Assembly (NCBI RefSeq): GCF_000308635.1
Contig: NZ_BAGD01000273.1
Location: forward strand, 1 to 44,603
Reading direction: 5' to 3'
From: Nocardia otitidiscaviarum NBRC 14405
GTDB lineage: Bacteria > Actinomycetota > Actinomycetes > Mycobacteriales > Mycobacteriaceae
DNA length: 44,603 nucleotides
Numbering within the stretch: position 1 is the first letter of the stretch; each line of letters starts with the position of its first letter. Below, piece by piece: positions 32,912 through 41,509 of this stretch. A program made the translations under genes and the position numbers. The notes beneath the pieces are model-generated. The model made no database searches. It was not told the origin of the DNA and worked only from the letters and a program-made list of their open reading frames with translations.

Positions 32912-33570
32912 CCCTCACCGTCGCCGTCGCCGACGATTCGGCCCTGCTGTGCCGTGGTATCGCGCTCCTGCTCCGCGAGGAGGGGCTCGAGGTGGTGGGT
33001 ACGGCCGCGGACGCCACGGCATTGCTGCGCATCGTGGCCACCGAACATCCGGCGGTGGCAGTGGTGGATATCCGCCTCCCTCCGACGCACACCCTGGAAG
33101 GCGTGCACGCGGCCCGGGCGATCCGCACCCGCTACCCGGCCACCGCCGTCCTGCTGCTGTCGCACTACGTGGAAACCGAGCACGTGATGGATCTGTTCGC
33201 CGACAGCGCCGCCGGTCTGGGCTATCTGCTGAAGGAGCGCGTCTCCCACATCGACGAGTTCCTGGAGGCGCTGCGCCGGGTCGCGGCGGGCGGCAGCGCC
33301 ATCGACCCCGGCCTCATCAGCCGCATGATGGCCCGCCCGCACCACCGCCGCCTGCCCATCGACGATCTGTCCCCCCGGGAACGAGAAGTGTTGGCGCTCA
33401 TGGCCGAAGGCAAATCCAACCGCGGTATCGCGGCGGCGCTGTTCCTCGGCGAGCGCACGGTGGAGACGCACGTCGGCGCGATCTTCACCAAGTTGGCTCT
33501 CCCGCCGGGGCCCGACGACCACCGACGCGTGCTGGCGGTGCTGCGCCACCTCGACGCCGGCAAGCGGTGA
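32908..33570 (+). CDS. NarL/FixJ-family response regulator
   Basis: 220 residues. The receiver domain has A-D-D-S at 8-11, the phosphoacceptor Asp in V-V-D-I-R-L-P-P near 54, and a Lys in Y-L-L-K-E-R at about 110. The C-terminus is a LuxR-type helix-turn-helix: L-S-P-R-E-R-E-V-L-A-L-M-A-E-G-K-S-N-R-G-I-A and R-T-V-E-T-H-V-G-A-I-F-T-K-L. ATG 32908 overlaps the kinase stop (ATGA). Its 3' end overlaps the converging NarI-like gene by 86 bases. Confidence 0.9.
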   Translation: MTLTVAVADDSALLCRGIALLLREEGLEVVGTAADATALLRIVATEHPAVAVVDIRLPPTHTLEGVHAARAIRTRYPATAVLLLSHYVETEHVMDLFADSAAGLGYLLKERVSHIDEFLEALRRVAAGGSAIDPGLISRMMARPHHRRLPIDDLSPREREVLALMAEGKSNRGIAAALFLGERTVETHVGAIFTKLALPPGPDDHRRVLAVLRHLDAGKR

Positions 33571-34222
33571 TCCGAGGCCGTCGCGCGGCGGCGAGGCGAC
33601 CGGCCAGGTGCAGGGCCGGGATGGTGAAGATTCCGGCGAGGCGGGTGTAGGGCCAGATCGCGATCAGCACCATGATGACGAGTGCGCGGGCCTGGTAGAC
33701 GGCGGGGGCGTGGTGCATGACCTCGGGGGCGGGGTGCAGTGTAGCCAGGGAACGTGCCCAGGTGAACAGGGTTTCGGCGGTGCGGTATCGGTTGTCGGTG
33801 GATCCGGTGTCGAAGGTGACCAGGATGCCCGTGGTCATGGTGGCGACCAGGACCGGCAGGGTGATGCGGTCCACCGGGGTGACGCGGGAGCGGATGTCGG
33901 CGGAGATCAGCGGCGGGACCAGGAGCAGGCCCGCGCCGGCCAGCGCCAGCGGGACGGCCACCAGTTGGAGTGCCAGGAGGATGGCGCCGAGGGAGCCCTG
34001 CGGGCGTGAATGTGGCCCGGCGGCGAGGGCTTCGGCGACTCGTACCGCGAACAGCAGGGGGACGCCGATGCGGAAGGCGCGAATACCGAAGCGCTGGGCG
34101 CGGTCCAGACGCGGGCCGTAGAGGTGGGAGCGGAAGCCGTCGTGGCGGTAGCGCCAGACATGGCCGATGACGAACGAGAGCGCGGCGGCGCAGGGTAGCC
34201 ACACCCAGAGCGCGACCATCAT
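33485..34222 (-). CDS. NarI-like membrane protein lacking haem ligands
   Basis: 245 residues with about five transmembrane helices. It aligns without gaps in key places to the gamma subunit of respiratory nitrate reductase: F-x-I-G near 50-53, and Y-Q-A-R-A-L...W-P-Y-T-R-L...I-P at 176-202 against the E. coli F-R-L-H-L...F-P-F-S-R-L-I-H...V-P block. All four haem-b histidines of NarI (His56, His66, His187, His205 in E. coli) are replaced here, by Arg51, Arg61, Arg179 and Gly197; the 10- and 18-residue spacings are kept. No narG, narH or narJ is nearby. It therefore should not carry electrons as NarI does; a role in sensing or scaffolding with the adjacent kinase is speculation. The C-terminal 35 residues are Arg/Pro-rich and overlap the response regulator on the other strand. 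Confidence 0.75.
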   Translation of the reverse strand: MMVALWVWLPCAAALSFVIGHVWRYRHDGFRSHLYGPRLDRAQRFGIRAFRIGVPLLFAVRVAEALAAGPHSRPQGSLGAILLALQLVAVPLALAGAGLLLVPPLISADIRSRVTPVDRITLPVLVATMTTGILVTFDTGSTDNRYRTAETLFTWARSLATLHPAPEVMHHAPAVYQARALVIMVLIAIWPYTRLAGIFTIPALHLAGRLAAARRPRITACRRRGGAAPPARVGGRRAPAGEPTW

Positions 34223-34575
34223 GGCTGACGTCCTTGCTGTCCGTGTCCTGCTGTGTCGCGATCACAGTGGCATGCCGGTGGCTGCTGGAAAAGTGCCGAA
34301 AGGCCCGAGGAGCGGAACCGCGCCGAGCCGACGGCGCGACGCCGCGCATGATACGCACGCTGTCCAGAGTTGTACGTCACATGAGCACAACTTGAACACC
34401 GTCGCGGGTGCGGTAGCGTGAACGACACCGATCGCGAGTCGCTGGACGGCCCTTCTCCTGCCCTCCATGCCCGAGGCCGTTGGTTGGTTTTCCGCTGTTT
34501 CGGCTGGATGTTCGCTGCTGCCCGGCAATGGGGCCGTTGGCCGGCGCGACACCGTGAAACCACCTCGGAGCACCC
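34223..34575. promoter_or_regulatory. Divergent promoter region of the narI-like gene and the AfsA operon
   Basis: 353 bases without a supported gene. It includes a more AT-rich stretch at about 34360-34400 with an inverted repeat, AGTTGT (34368-34373) and ACAACT (34387-34392), spacer 13 bases. This is a plausible operator for the AfsA operon, about 185 bases from its start. It does not match the classical gamma-butyrolactone receptor (ARE) consensus. Confidence 0.42.
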
Positions 34576-35568
34576 ATGTCCCGTGTGATCGAGCCACAAC
34601 TGTCGTATTCCACCGTCGTACCTCGCGAGCATGTGCATCGCAGCGCCATCAGCGAGGTGTTCCTGACCGACATCATCTGCGAGAAGTACCCCCGGTTCCG
34701 ACTGGGGATTCAGTTGCCGCGCCAGCACAGCTACTACAGCGAGCACGTGGCGGAGGCGGCGACCTACGATCCGCTGCTGCTGCTGGAATGCTCCCGGCAG
34801 GCGTCGATCCTGATCGCGCACCGCTACGTGGGCGCGGGCATGGATCAGAAGTTCATCTTCAATACCGGCAATCTACGCATTTCCCACCTGGCCGGGCTGG
34901 TGGTGCGACCGCATCCCGGGTACGGCATCCTCGACGCCACCATCGTCGAGGAGAAGCAGCGCGACGACGTCGTCATCGGCATCACCCTGGCCATCGACAT
35001 CCAACTCGACGGCACCTCGGTCGCCACCATGGAGATGGCCATCCAGTGGATGCCGGGCGCGGCCTGGGACAAGGTGCGCACCCGCGGGCGGGCGGCACTG
35101 GACCTGACCGCCGCCCGCCCCTATCCGCTGGAACGCCGGGCGGCACCGGAACTGGTGGGACGGCGCAGCATCGACAATGTGGTCCTCGGCGAATTCACCG
35201 CCGACACCTCGGTGCTGGACGCGGAAATCGTGGTGGACCAACACCATCCGAGCCTGTTCGACCATCCGCTGGACCACATTCCGGGCGCGGTGATCTTCGA
35301 GGCGTTCCGGCAGACCGCGGTGGTGGCCGCGCACGAGCTCTTCGGCCTCTCCCCGCAGCGCCTGGTGCTCACCACCGTGCGAGCCACCTTCCTGCGCTTC
35401 GGCGAGCTCGAACTGGCCACCCGCGCCCGCGCGCAACCGCTGCCGGTCACCGGCGACCACACCGTCGAGTTCAGCATCGAGATGGTGCAGGGCGACGCCG
35501 TGATCACCGAGGGGTTGGTGGCGCTGCGGCGGCCGGGCCGCGCGCCGATGCCGGGGGTGCGCGCATGA
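34576..35568 (+). CDS. AfsA/ScbA-family gamma-butyrolactone biosynthesis enzyme
   Basis: 330 residues with the two hotdog-like AfsA repeats at about 20-150 and 190-315. Visible family motifs are V-H-R-x-A-x-x-E-V-F-L-T-D near 21-33, Y-D-P-L-L-L-L-E-C-S-R-Q in repeat one, and the equivalent F-D-H-P-L-D-H-I-P-G-A-V-I-F-E-A-F-R-Q-T in repeat two. The Glu-x-x-Arg-Gln pairs are the conserved catalytic-looking residues. AfsA condenses a beta-ketoacyl chain from acyl carrier protein with dihydroxyacetone phosphate, the first step to A-factor-like butyrolactones and related butenolides and furans. It is the first gene of the rightward operon, and the HAD phosphatase begins within its stop (ATGA). No receptor or BprA-like reductase gene is adjacent. 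Confidence 0.9.
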   Translation: MSRVIEPQLSYSTVVPREHVHRSAISEVFLTDIICEKYPRFRLGIQLPRQHSYYSEHVAEAATYDPLLLLECSRQASILIAHRYVGAGMDQKFIFNTGNLRISHLAGLVVRPHPGYGILDATIVEEKQRDDVVIGITLAIDIQLDGTSVATMEMAIQWMPGAAWDKVRTRGRAALDLTAARPYPLERRAAPELVGRRSIDNVVLGEFTADTSVLDAEIVVDQHHPSLFDHPLDHIPGAVIFEAFRQTAVVAAHELFGLSPQRLVLTTVRATFLRFGELELATRARAQPLPVTGDHTVEFSIEMVQGDAVITEGLVALRRPGRAPMPGVRA

Positions 35569-36239
35569 GCATGGTGTATCTCGACTTCGGAGGCGTGCTC
35601 TCGCCGCCCATCACGGAGCTGTTCGAGGCGTACGAACGCAAGACCGGCATCGCCCCGGCGGCGCTGCGATGGGCCATGGCCCGTGTGGCCGCCGACCTGG
35701 GTGTGGCGCCGCTGGCCCCGATCGAACTGGCCATGCTGCCGGAGGCCGAATGGGTGGATCGACTGCACGCCGCCCTGCGCGAGCGCGATCCCGGCATCGA
35801 CCTCTCCCGCAGCGAACGCGAGTTCGGCGCGCAGTGGTTCGCCGGTCACGACGTGAATCCGCCTGTGCGGCAACTGGTGTTCGACCTGCGTGCGCGCGGT
35901 CACCGGGTCGGCATCCTCACCAACAATGTGGTCGAGTGGGAGCCGGTCTGGCGGCGCATGGTCGATCTCGACGACGCGGTCGACCACATCGTGGACTCGT
36001 GCCGGGTCGGGGTGCGCAAACCGGATCCCGCCATCTTCGACCTCGCGCGGGAACGCGCCGGGGTGCCCGCCGAAGAGTGCGTGCTGGTGGACGATCTCGC
36101 CGAGAACTGTGCCGCCGCCATCGCGGCGGGCTGGCGCGCGGTGCGCTTCGTCGACGCGGCGCAGGCGATCGCGGAGCTGAACGCCCGGCTCGATGAGCGG
36201 TCGCCGGTGTCCGTGGCGGTCACGGGGGAGCGGGCATGA
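35565..36239 (+). CDS. HAD-superfamily phosphatase
   Basis: 224 residues. Motif I is D7-F-G-G, with Gly at the position of the second Asp, as in YihX-like HAD phosphatases. Motif II is L-T-N-N (Thr119), motif III the Lys in V-R-K-P-D-P (Lys152), and motif IV D176-D177. A helical cap of about 70 residues follows motif I. Set between an AfsA enzyme and an exporter, it is a good candidate to remove the phosphate that the AfsA reaction leaves on the glycerol-derived part of the product. Both ends overlap neighbouring genes by four bases (ATGA). Confidence 0.87.
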   Translation: MSMVYLDFGGVLSPPITELFEAYERKTGIAPAALRWAMARVAADLGVAPLAPIELAMLPEAEWVDRLHAALRERDPGIDLSRSEREFGAQWFAGHDVNPPVRQLVFDLRARGHRVGILTNNVVEWEPVWRRMVDLDDAVDHIVDSCRVGVRKPDPAIFDLARERAGVPAEECVLVDDLAENCAAAIAAGWRAVRFVDAAQAIAELNARLDERSPVSVAVTGERA

Positions 36240-37768
36240 CCGAGTCGATGGTGAAACCAGGTGTCGCGCAGCACCTTCCGGTGGAGCGGCGGGGTCTGCT
36301 GCTGGCCGCGGTGCTGGTGGCCGTGCTGGTGGTGCCCACCGGAGTCTCCGGCACCGGTGTCGCACTGCCCCGCATCGCCGAGGACCTCGGCAATGCCCCC
36401 GCCCAGCTGCAATGGGTGGTCAACGGTTTCAATCTTACCTTCGCGGCCTTCAGCCTGGTGGCCGGATCGCTCGCCGACCATCTCGGACTGCGCCGCGGTT
36501 TCCTGGTCGGCTCGGCCCTGTTCTTCCTGGCCTCGGTGGTGAGCGCGGTGGCCCCGACCATCCTGGTGCTCGATATCGCCCGCGCGCTGGCCGGGGTCGG
36601 TGCGGCCACCATCTTCGCCTGCGGCGGCGCGCTGCTGTCGTCGAAATTCGACGGAGCGGAGCGGACCCGGGTGTTCGCCCTGTTCGGCACGGTGGCCGGG
36701 GTGGGGCTCGGCTTCGGGCCGTCGATTTCCGCGGCGGCCATCGGGCTGGTCGGTTGGCCGGGCATGTTCGCGGTGAACGCGCTGCTGATCCTGCTGGCCT
36801 TCGCGCTGGCGGCGGTCTGCGGCATTCGCGACGTGGCGCACGCCGAGCGGCCGCCCATCGACTATCGGGGTGCGGCGCTGTTCGCCTCCGGTCTGGCGCT
36901 GGTGATCGCGGGCATCGTGCAGTCCAACACCTGGGGTTGGGCCGGGCCGGGCACCCTCGCGCTGCTGGTCGCCGGTGTGCTCGTGCTGGCGGGATTCGCC
37001 GCGGCGCAACGGCGTACGGCCAATCCGCTGTTGGATCTGTCCCTGCTGCGCAACCCCACCCTGGTCGGACTGCTGCTGGTGCCGGTGGCGGGTGCGGTCG
37101 GTTTCGTGGCGCTGCTGACCTACTTCCCGACCTTCCTGACCGTGGTCTGGGATATGCCGACCACCACCGTCGGCGCGGTCATGCTCATTATGACGGTGCC
37201 GGTGGTCGTCGCCCCGATCATCGCCGGACGCCTTGCCCACCAGGGTGTTTCGCCACGGGTGATCCTCACGGTGAGTGTCGCGCTGTACGTGCTGGGCGCG
37301 GCCTGGCTGACCGTGGTCGGCGTGGATCGGAACATCGCGCTCATCGTCGGCCCGCTGGTGCTGCTCGGGGCGGGATTCGGACTGGGGGTGGGCCTCGTCG
37401 ACGGCCAGGCCATCGGTTCGGTGCCGCCCGCCCGGGCGGGCATGGTGTCGGGTCTGGTCTCCACGGTGCGGCTCGGCAGCGAGGCCGTGGTGGTGGCCGT
37501 GTACGGCTCGGTGCTGGCCACCGTGGTCGGCGGCCGGGTGCGTGAACTGCTGCCCGACACACTCGGTCCGGCGGTCGTCGACCAGGCCGCCGCCGCCACC
37601 GCCGCCGGCGATCTGTCCGCCGTCGATCCCGCCGTGGACACCGCCGTGCTGGCCTCCGCCTACAACAGCGCCATCCACCCCGTGCTGTGGGTGCTGGCGG
37701 CGCTCTCCCTGCTGTTCGTCCTACTGGTCGCGGTGCTGCTGCGACCCGAATCCGAGGACCCGCGATGA
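36236..37768 (+). CDS. MFS exporter, DHA2 (14-helix) family
   Basis: 510 residues with about 14 transmembrane segments. The N-terminal half has the DHA2 pattern: D-L-G-N-A-P-A-Q-L-Q-W-V-V-N-G-F, G-S-L-A-D-H-L-G-L-R-R, and the motif C region G-L-G-F-G-P-S-I in helix 5. A long periplasmic loop of about 40 residues precedes the last helix. Such proteins export hydrophobic drugs or secondary metabolites by proton antiport. Four-base overlaps with the phosphatase before and the P450 after tie it to the pathway, so it probably exports the product. Confidence 0.9.
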   Translation: MTESMVKPGVAQHLPVERRGLLLAAVLVAVLVVPTGVSGTGVALPRIAEDLGNAPAQLQWVVNGFNLTFAAFSLVAGSLADHLGLRRGFLVGSALFFLASVVSAVAPTILVLDIARALAGVGAATIFACGGALLSSKFDGAERTRVFALFGTVAGVGLGFGPSISAAAIGLVGWPGMFAVNALLILLAFALAAVCGIRDVAHAERPPIDYRGAALFASGLALVIAGIVQSNTWGWAGPGTLALLVAGVLVLAGFAAAQRRTANPLLDLSLLRNPTLVGLLLVPVAGAVGFVALLTYFPTFLTVVWDMPTTTVGAVMLIMTVPVVVAPIIAGRLAHQGVSPRVILTVSVALYVLGAAWLTVVGVDRNIALIVGPLVLLGAGFGLGVGLVDGQAIGSVPPARAGMVSGLVSTVRLGSEAVVVAVYGSVLATVVGGRVRELLPDTLGPAVVDQAAAATAAGDLSAVDPAVDTAVLASAYNSAIHPVLWVLAALSLLFVLLVAVLLRPESEDPR

Positions 37769-38979
37769 CTCTCAGCCTGCCCGACACCCGTATCCGCGTC
37801 ACCGACATCCCCCACCTGGACACCCCCGAGCCGTTCGTGCGGCGACTGCCGGACGAACCGGACGGATTCGACCGCATCGAACTGCCCAGCGGCCACACCG
37901 CCGTCTGCCTGAGCTCCTACCACGATGTGCGAACCCTGTTGCTGGACAGCACATCCAGCCGCGAACTGTGCAATGTGGACGGCGGTCCGTCCTTCATGCC
38001 GACCAACTGGGCTCCGGAGGTGCTGATCAATCTGGACGCACCCGTGCACGGGGTGGTGCGCCGCTTCGTCTCGCACGAATTCAGTGCCCGCGCGTTGTCG
38101 GCCTGGGAACCGACGGTGGCCCGGTTCGCCGCCGCGGCCTTCGACCGACTCGCCGCCGCGGCCGATCCCGACCTGGTCCGCGATGTGTTCCGCGTCGTTC
38201 CGGCGCAGACCGCCTTGGCGCTGCTCGGCGTTCCGCTCGAACACGCCGCCTGGATGAACGAGCGCGGTCGCATCGTGCAGTACGCCGATCGCGACGATAT
38301 CGCCGGTATCGAGACGGCGTGGATCGAACTGTGGAGCTGGGTCGGTCGCCTGCTCGCCGACGACAGCCTGCACGACGACACCGGCCTGCTGGCCGTCTAC
38401 AAGCGCCGCGCGGCCGAACCGGAGTTCGCCGCCGTGGACACCGGACTGTTGCAGGGCACTGTGATGGGCATCGTGCTGGGCGGCGACAACAATATCGCCA
38501 CCATGCTCGCCAAGACCGCCTACGCCGCGTTGGCGCATCCGCCGCTGTACCGGCGGGTCGCCGCCGATCCGGTGCGTTACGTGCCGCGCCTGGTGGACGA
38601 GATCCTGCGCCTGATGCCGCTCGGCACCCCGGGCGCGTTCCCGCGCATGCTGACCAATCCGCTGGTCACCGCCGCGGGCGCGCTGCCGGCGGGCAGCATC
38701 GTCTACCCGTGGGTCACGGCCGCCAACCGTGACCCGGAGGTGTTCCCCGACCCGCTGGTCATCGATCTGGAGCGACCCGCGCGCCAGCATCTGCAATACG
38801 GGTACGGCATGCACCGCTGCATGGGGTCGGCGCTGTCGCAGATGGAACTGATCGCGGTGCTGACCGAGCTGTTCCGGCGCTGTCCCGATGCCGAACTCGC
38901 CGTCGATCCCGCGGCGGTGCCGTGGGATTTCGGGATCGGACTGCGGCGGCCCGCGGCGCTGCCGATCCGGCCCCGGTAG
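37765..38979 (+). CDS. Cytochrome P450
   Basis: 404 residues, soluble actinobacterial type. The haem-binding loop is Y-G-Y-G-M-H-R-C352-M-G (Tyr for the usual first Phe). The K-helix has E-I-L-R, and H-E-F-S-A-R-A-L near 100-110 is usual for this class. In the I-helix the A-G-x-D-T-T motif reads L-G-G-D241-N242-N243, so the Thr that normally assists O2 activation is Asn. Several biosynthetic P450s tolerate changes here, but this may point to an unusual reaction. No ferredoxin gene is in the operon. ATG 37765 overlaps the exporter stop. Confidence 0.92.
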   Translation: MTLSLPDTRIRVTDIPHLDTPEPFVRRLPDEPDGFDRIELPSGHTAVCLSSYHDVRTLLLDSTSSRELCNVDGGPSFMPTNWAPEVLINLDAPVHGVVRRFVSHEFSARALSAWEPTVARFAAAAFDRLAAAADPDLVRDVFRVVPAQTALALLGVPLEHAAWMNERGRIVQYADRDDIAGIETAWIELWSWVGRLLADDSLHDDTGLLAVYKRRAAEPEFAAVDTGLLQGTVMGIVLGGDNNIATMLAKTAYAALAHPPLYRRVAADPVRYVPRLVDEILRLMPLGTPGAFPRMLTNPLVTAAGALPAGSIVYPWVTAANRDPEVFPDPLVIDLERPARQHLQYGYGMHRCMGSALSQMELIAVLTELFRRCPDAELAVDPAAVPWDFGIGLRRPAALPIRPR

Positions 38980-39021
38980 CCGATCGACGTGACGGATGTG
39001 ACCGACAGGAAGGAGCCGAGG

Positions 39022-40563
39022 ATGACGCAGCACTGTGAGGTGGCCGTGGTCGGTGGCGGCCCGGTGGGCATGCTGGTGGCCGGGGAGCTCGCGCTGCACG
39101 GTGTTTCGGTCGTGGTGCTGGAGACCCGCACCGAGGTGAGCGAACAGCCCAAGGCGGGCACCTATCACGCGCGGGCCATTCAGACCCTGGCGCGGCGCGG
39201 CATCCTGCGCTTCCCGCGAGTGGACGCCGACTATCGGGACATCGTGCGGGAGCCCTTCCAGTTCGCCGGATATCCGTGGCTCACGCTGCGCACCCGGGCC
39301 ATCGAGGGCCCGGTCATGATCGGGCTCGCCCAGGCCGACCTGGAGCGGGCGCTGGGAGAGCGCGCGGGGAATCTGGGCGCGCTCATCCGGCGCGGTCACA
39401 CCGTCACCGCGGTCCGGCAGGATTCCGGCCGCGTCACGCTCTCCGTTCGTGAGGGGACGGAGAGCTACACGCTCACAGCGGATTACGCGATCGGCTGCGA
39501 CGGCCCACGCGGTATCGTCCGCGAATCCGGGGACTTCCCCACGGTCGAGTATCCGCCCACCCTGCGCGCCATGCTCGGCATGGCGCGGCTGCCCCATCCG
39601 GAGCAGCTGCGGCCGGGCTGGCAGCCCACCCCGCGCGGGTGGACGCTGTTGAACCTGAACCGATTCGGTTCCAGCCGCATCATCACCTTCGAATTCGACG
39701 GGCCGGAACCCGATCGGCGGCGGCCGATCACGGAGGCGGAGTTCGCGGCGGCGGTCGAGCGCATCACCGGTCGGCCGGTGGAATTGCGGGATCTGGAGTA
39801 CACCAGCAGATTCAGCGACTTCACCCGCTTGGTCACCGACTACCGGGCCGGGCGGCTGTTCGTGGCCGGAGACGCCGCCCACGTGCACTACCCGCTGGGT
39901 GGGCAGGGGCTCAACACCGGTTTGCAGGATGCGGTGAATCTGGGCTGGAAGCTGGTCTCGGTACTGCGTGGCGGTGCGAATCCCGCGATGCTGGACAGCT
40001 ATTCGACCGAACGGCAGCCGGTGGCGGCCCGGCTGGTGGAGAACACGCGCGTGCAGGCGATGCTCATGAATCCCGCACCCGACCATGATCCGCTGCGCGG
40101 ATTCGTGCGGGAGCTGCTCAGCAATCCGGACGCCCACGACCGGCTCGCCGACACCGTCAACGGTGAATCGGTGAGCTACCCGGGAGCGCCCGACGACGGT
40201 GCGTGGGCGGGTGAGTTCTTCCCGAATCTCACCGTCGAGGTGCCGGGCGCGGGTGCGCGCACCATCGGCGATCTGCTCACGGCCGGACGCGCGGTGCTGC
40301 TGACCGCCGAACCGGCCGTCGACCGCGCCGCGCTCGCCCACCCGCTCGTCGACGTGGTCGCGGTGGACCGGCTGCCGGAGGGCATACCGCCGGTCGTGCT
40401 CATTCGCCCGGACGGCTATGTCGCCTGGTCCGGCGACGGTATCCGTGATACCGGCGGTGCGCTGCCCCCCGGTTTCGCCGCCACGCTCGCCTTCTGGTTC
40501 GGCACCGCGACGACCGCGGATCCGGTGGGCTCGGGCGGGAGCCGAGGTGAGTTTGCTGGCTGA
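39022..40563 (+). CDS. FAD-dependent monooxygenase, PheA/TfdB type
   Basis: 513 residues. The N-terminal Rossmann motif is V-V-G-G-G-P-V-G-M-L, the D-G motif is G-C-D-G-P-R-G-I-V-R near 155-164, and the second FAD motif is L-F-V-A-G-D-A-A-H-V-H-Y-P-L-G-G-Q-G-L-N-T-G-L-Q-D-A; the chain continues into the thioredoxin-like C-terminal domain of the phenol-hydroxylase group. These enzymes hydroxylate or oxygenate aromatic and polyketide substrates using NAD(P)H and O2. ATG 39022 has GGAGCCGAGG upstream; GTG 38989 is a weaker start. It is 42 bases behind the P450 and overlaps the next gene by 17 bases. With the P450 it supplies two oxidative steps for the operon product. Confidence 0.9.
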   Translation: MTQHCEVAVVGGGPVGMLVAGELALHGVSVVVLETRTEVSEQPKAGTYHARAIQTLARRGILRFPRVDADYRDIVREPFQFAGYPWLTLRTRAIEGPVMIGLAQADLERALGERAGNLGALIRRGHTVTAVRQDSGRVTLSVREGTESYTLTADYAIGCDGPRGIVRESGDFPTVEYPPTLRAMLGMARLPHPEQLRPGWQPTPRGWTLLNLNRFGSSRIITFEFDGPEPDRRRPITEAEFAAAVERITGRPVELRDLEYTSRFSDFTRLVTDYRAGRLFVAGDAAHVHYPLGGQGLNTGLQDAVNLGWKLVSVLRGGANPAMLDSYSTERQPVAARLVENTRVQAMLMNPAPDHDPLRGFVRELLSNPDAHDRLADTVNGESVSYPGAPDDGAWAGEFFPNLTVEVPGAGARTIGDLLTAGRAVLLTAEPAVDRAALAHPLVDVVAVDRLPEGIPPVVLIRPDGYVAWSGDGIRDTGGALPPGFAATLAFWFGTATTADPVGSGGSRGEFAG

Positions 40564-41485
40564 TCTCTGGACTGCGGACCTTGCCCATGTTCGTTACCAT
40601 CGGCAACCATGGAGGGCCGGGGGTATCGCGGTGGGTGATGGTGAGTGGCTGGTCATCGAGACACTGTCGGATGCCCCGACAGTGGTTGCCGCTGGTTCGC
40701 GTGCGCGCAAATGGCGGCCGCTGAGCAATGTGTTCAGGGGCAGCTCGCTGGCCATGGTGCACAAGCTGGTGGGCGTGGTGGTCGACAATCTCAAGGATTC
40801 GCAGACGCTGGTCGATCTCACCCCCGGTACCCGGCTCGCCTACGCCCGGCCGATTCTCGGCCCCGGCCGCCAGGTGCACGCGGTCATGGTGTGGCTGGGC
40901 AGCCGCGATGAGAACCCGCCACCGCCGCCCGGTGCGCTCGGCTGGACCTGGGATGTGACCGACCCCGGCCGACCGCGGGCGGTGCCCCATCCGGGTACGG
41001 CGGCGTTCTACGGATTCCCGGACGCCAGCGAACCGTCCATCACCGAGGTGCTGTCCACCCTGATCGGGCTGCCCGAGATCGCCGAGGCGCTGGCCGCCAT
41101 CGATACCGCGGCAGCCGATGCCACCGGAACGGGGGAGTGGCTCATACGTCGACCGGACGGCCGAATCATGAAGGTGCGGTATGCCTTTCGCGGTGCTCAT
41201 CGGGAAGGACGACTGCTGCTGCACGGAATCAGCCAGGAGTTGCCGGACCAACCGCCCACACCGGCGGAGCTGCTGAGCGCCGACGTGCTGGCGGCGGTGG
41301 CGGCGGACGCCCGCCCCGCGCTGGTGCACACCGCCTCGGGGCGGGTGCGGGCCTGGCTCACCGCCCCACCGGATTTCCTGCCCGCGGCGGTGGTGCGCGG
41401 CGAGGCGTCCGCACCCGCCGGACCCTCGACCCGGCTGCCCGGACTGCCCGAATCGACTGCGCTGCGGGTGATCTCACCGCCGTAG
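40547..41485 (+). CDS. PAS/GAF-like protein, probable Rv3651/DUF5593 family
   Basis: 312 residues from GTG 40547, with GGGAG five bases upstream. The N-terminus G-E-W-L-V-I-E-T-L-S-D-A-P-T-V-V-A-A-G near 27-45 recalls the mycobacterial Rv3651-like (DUF5593) proteins, built from PAS- and GAF-like modules. The middle part (about 60-210) has alternating strands and helices, and a second W-L-I-R-R-P-D-G-R-I repeat follows near 198-207. There is no signal peptide or helix-turn-helix, so it is probably a cytosolic ligand-binding protein. Its stop is 24 bases from the next gene. Its role in the operon is unknown; binding the product or a precursor is possible. Confidence 0.62.
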   Translation: MSLLADLWTADLAHVRYHRQPWRAGGIAVGDGEWLVIETLSDAPTVVAAGSRARKWRPLSNVFRGSSLAMVHKLVGVVVDNLKDSQTLVDLTPGTRLAYARPILGPGRQVHAVMVWLGSRDENPPPPPGALGWTWDVTDPGRPRAVPHPGTAAFYGFPDASEPSITEVLSTLIGLPEIAEALAAIDTAAADATGTGEWLIRRPDGRIMKVRYAFRGAHREGRLLLHGISQELPDQPPTPAELLSADVLAAVAADARPALVHTASGRVRAWLTAPPDFLPAAVVRGEASAPAGPSTRLPGLPESTALRVISPP

Positions 41486-41509
41486 TCCCGAATCGACGGG
41501 GGAGACACC

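Noticed and set aside
34467..34575. An extended start for a long frame running from 34467 into the HAD gene
   Set aside because: This frame is the HAD gene's frame extended back through the AfsA gene out of phase; the AfsA product is clearly real, so the HAD start is 35565.
37660..40341. An 893-codon minus-strand open frame across the P450 and FAD monooxygenase
   Set aside because: Antisense shadow of two well-supported genes; no motifs and unnatural composition.
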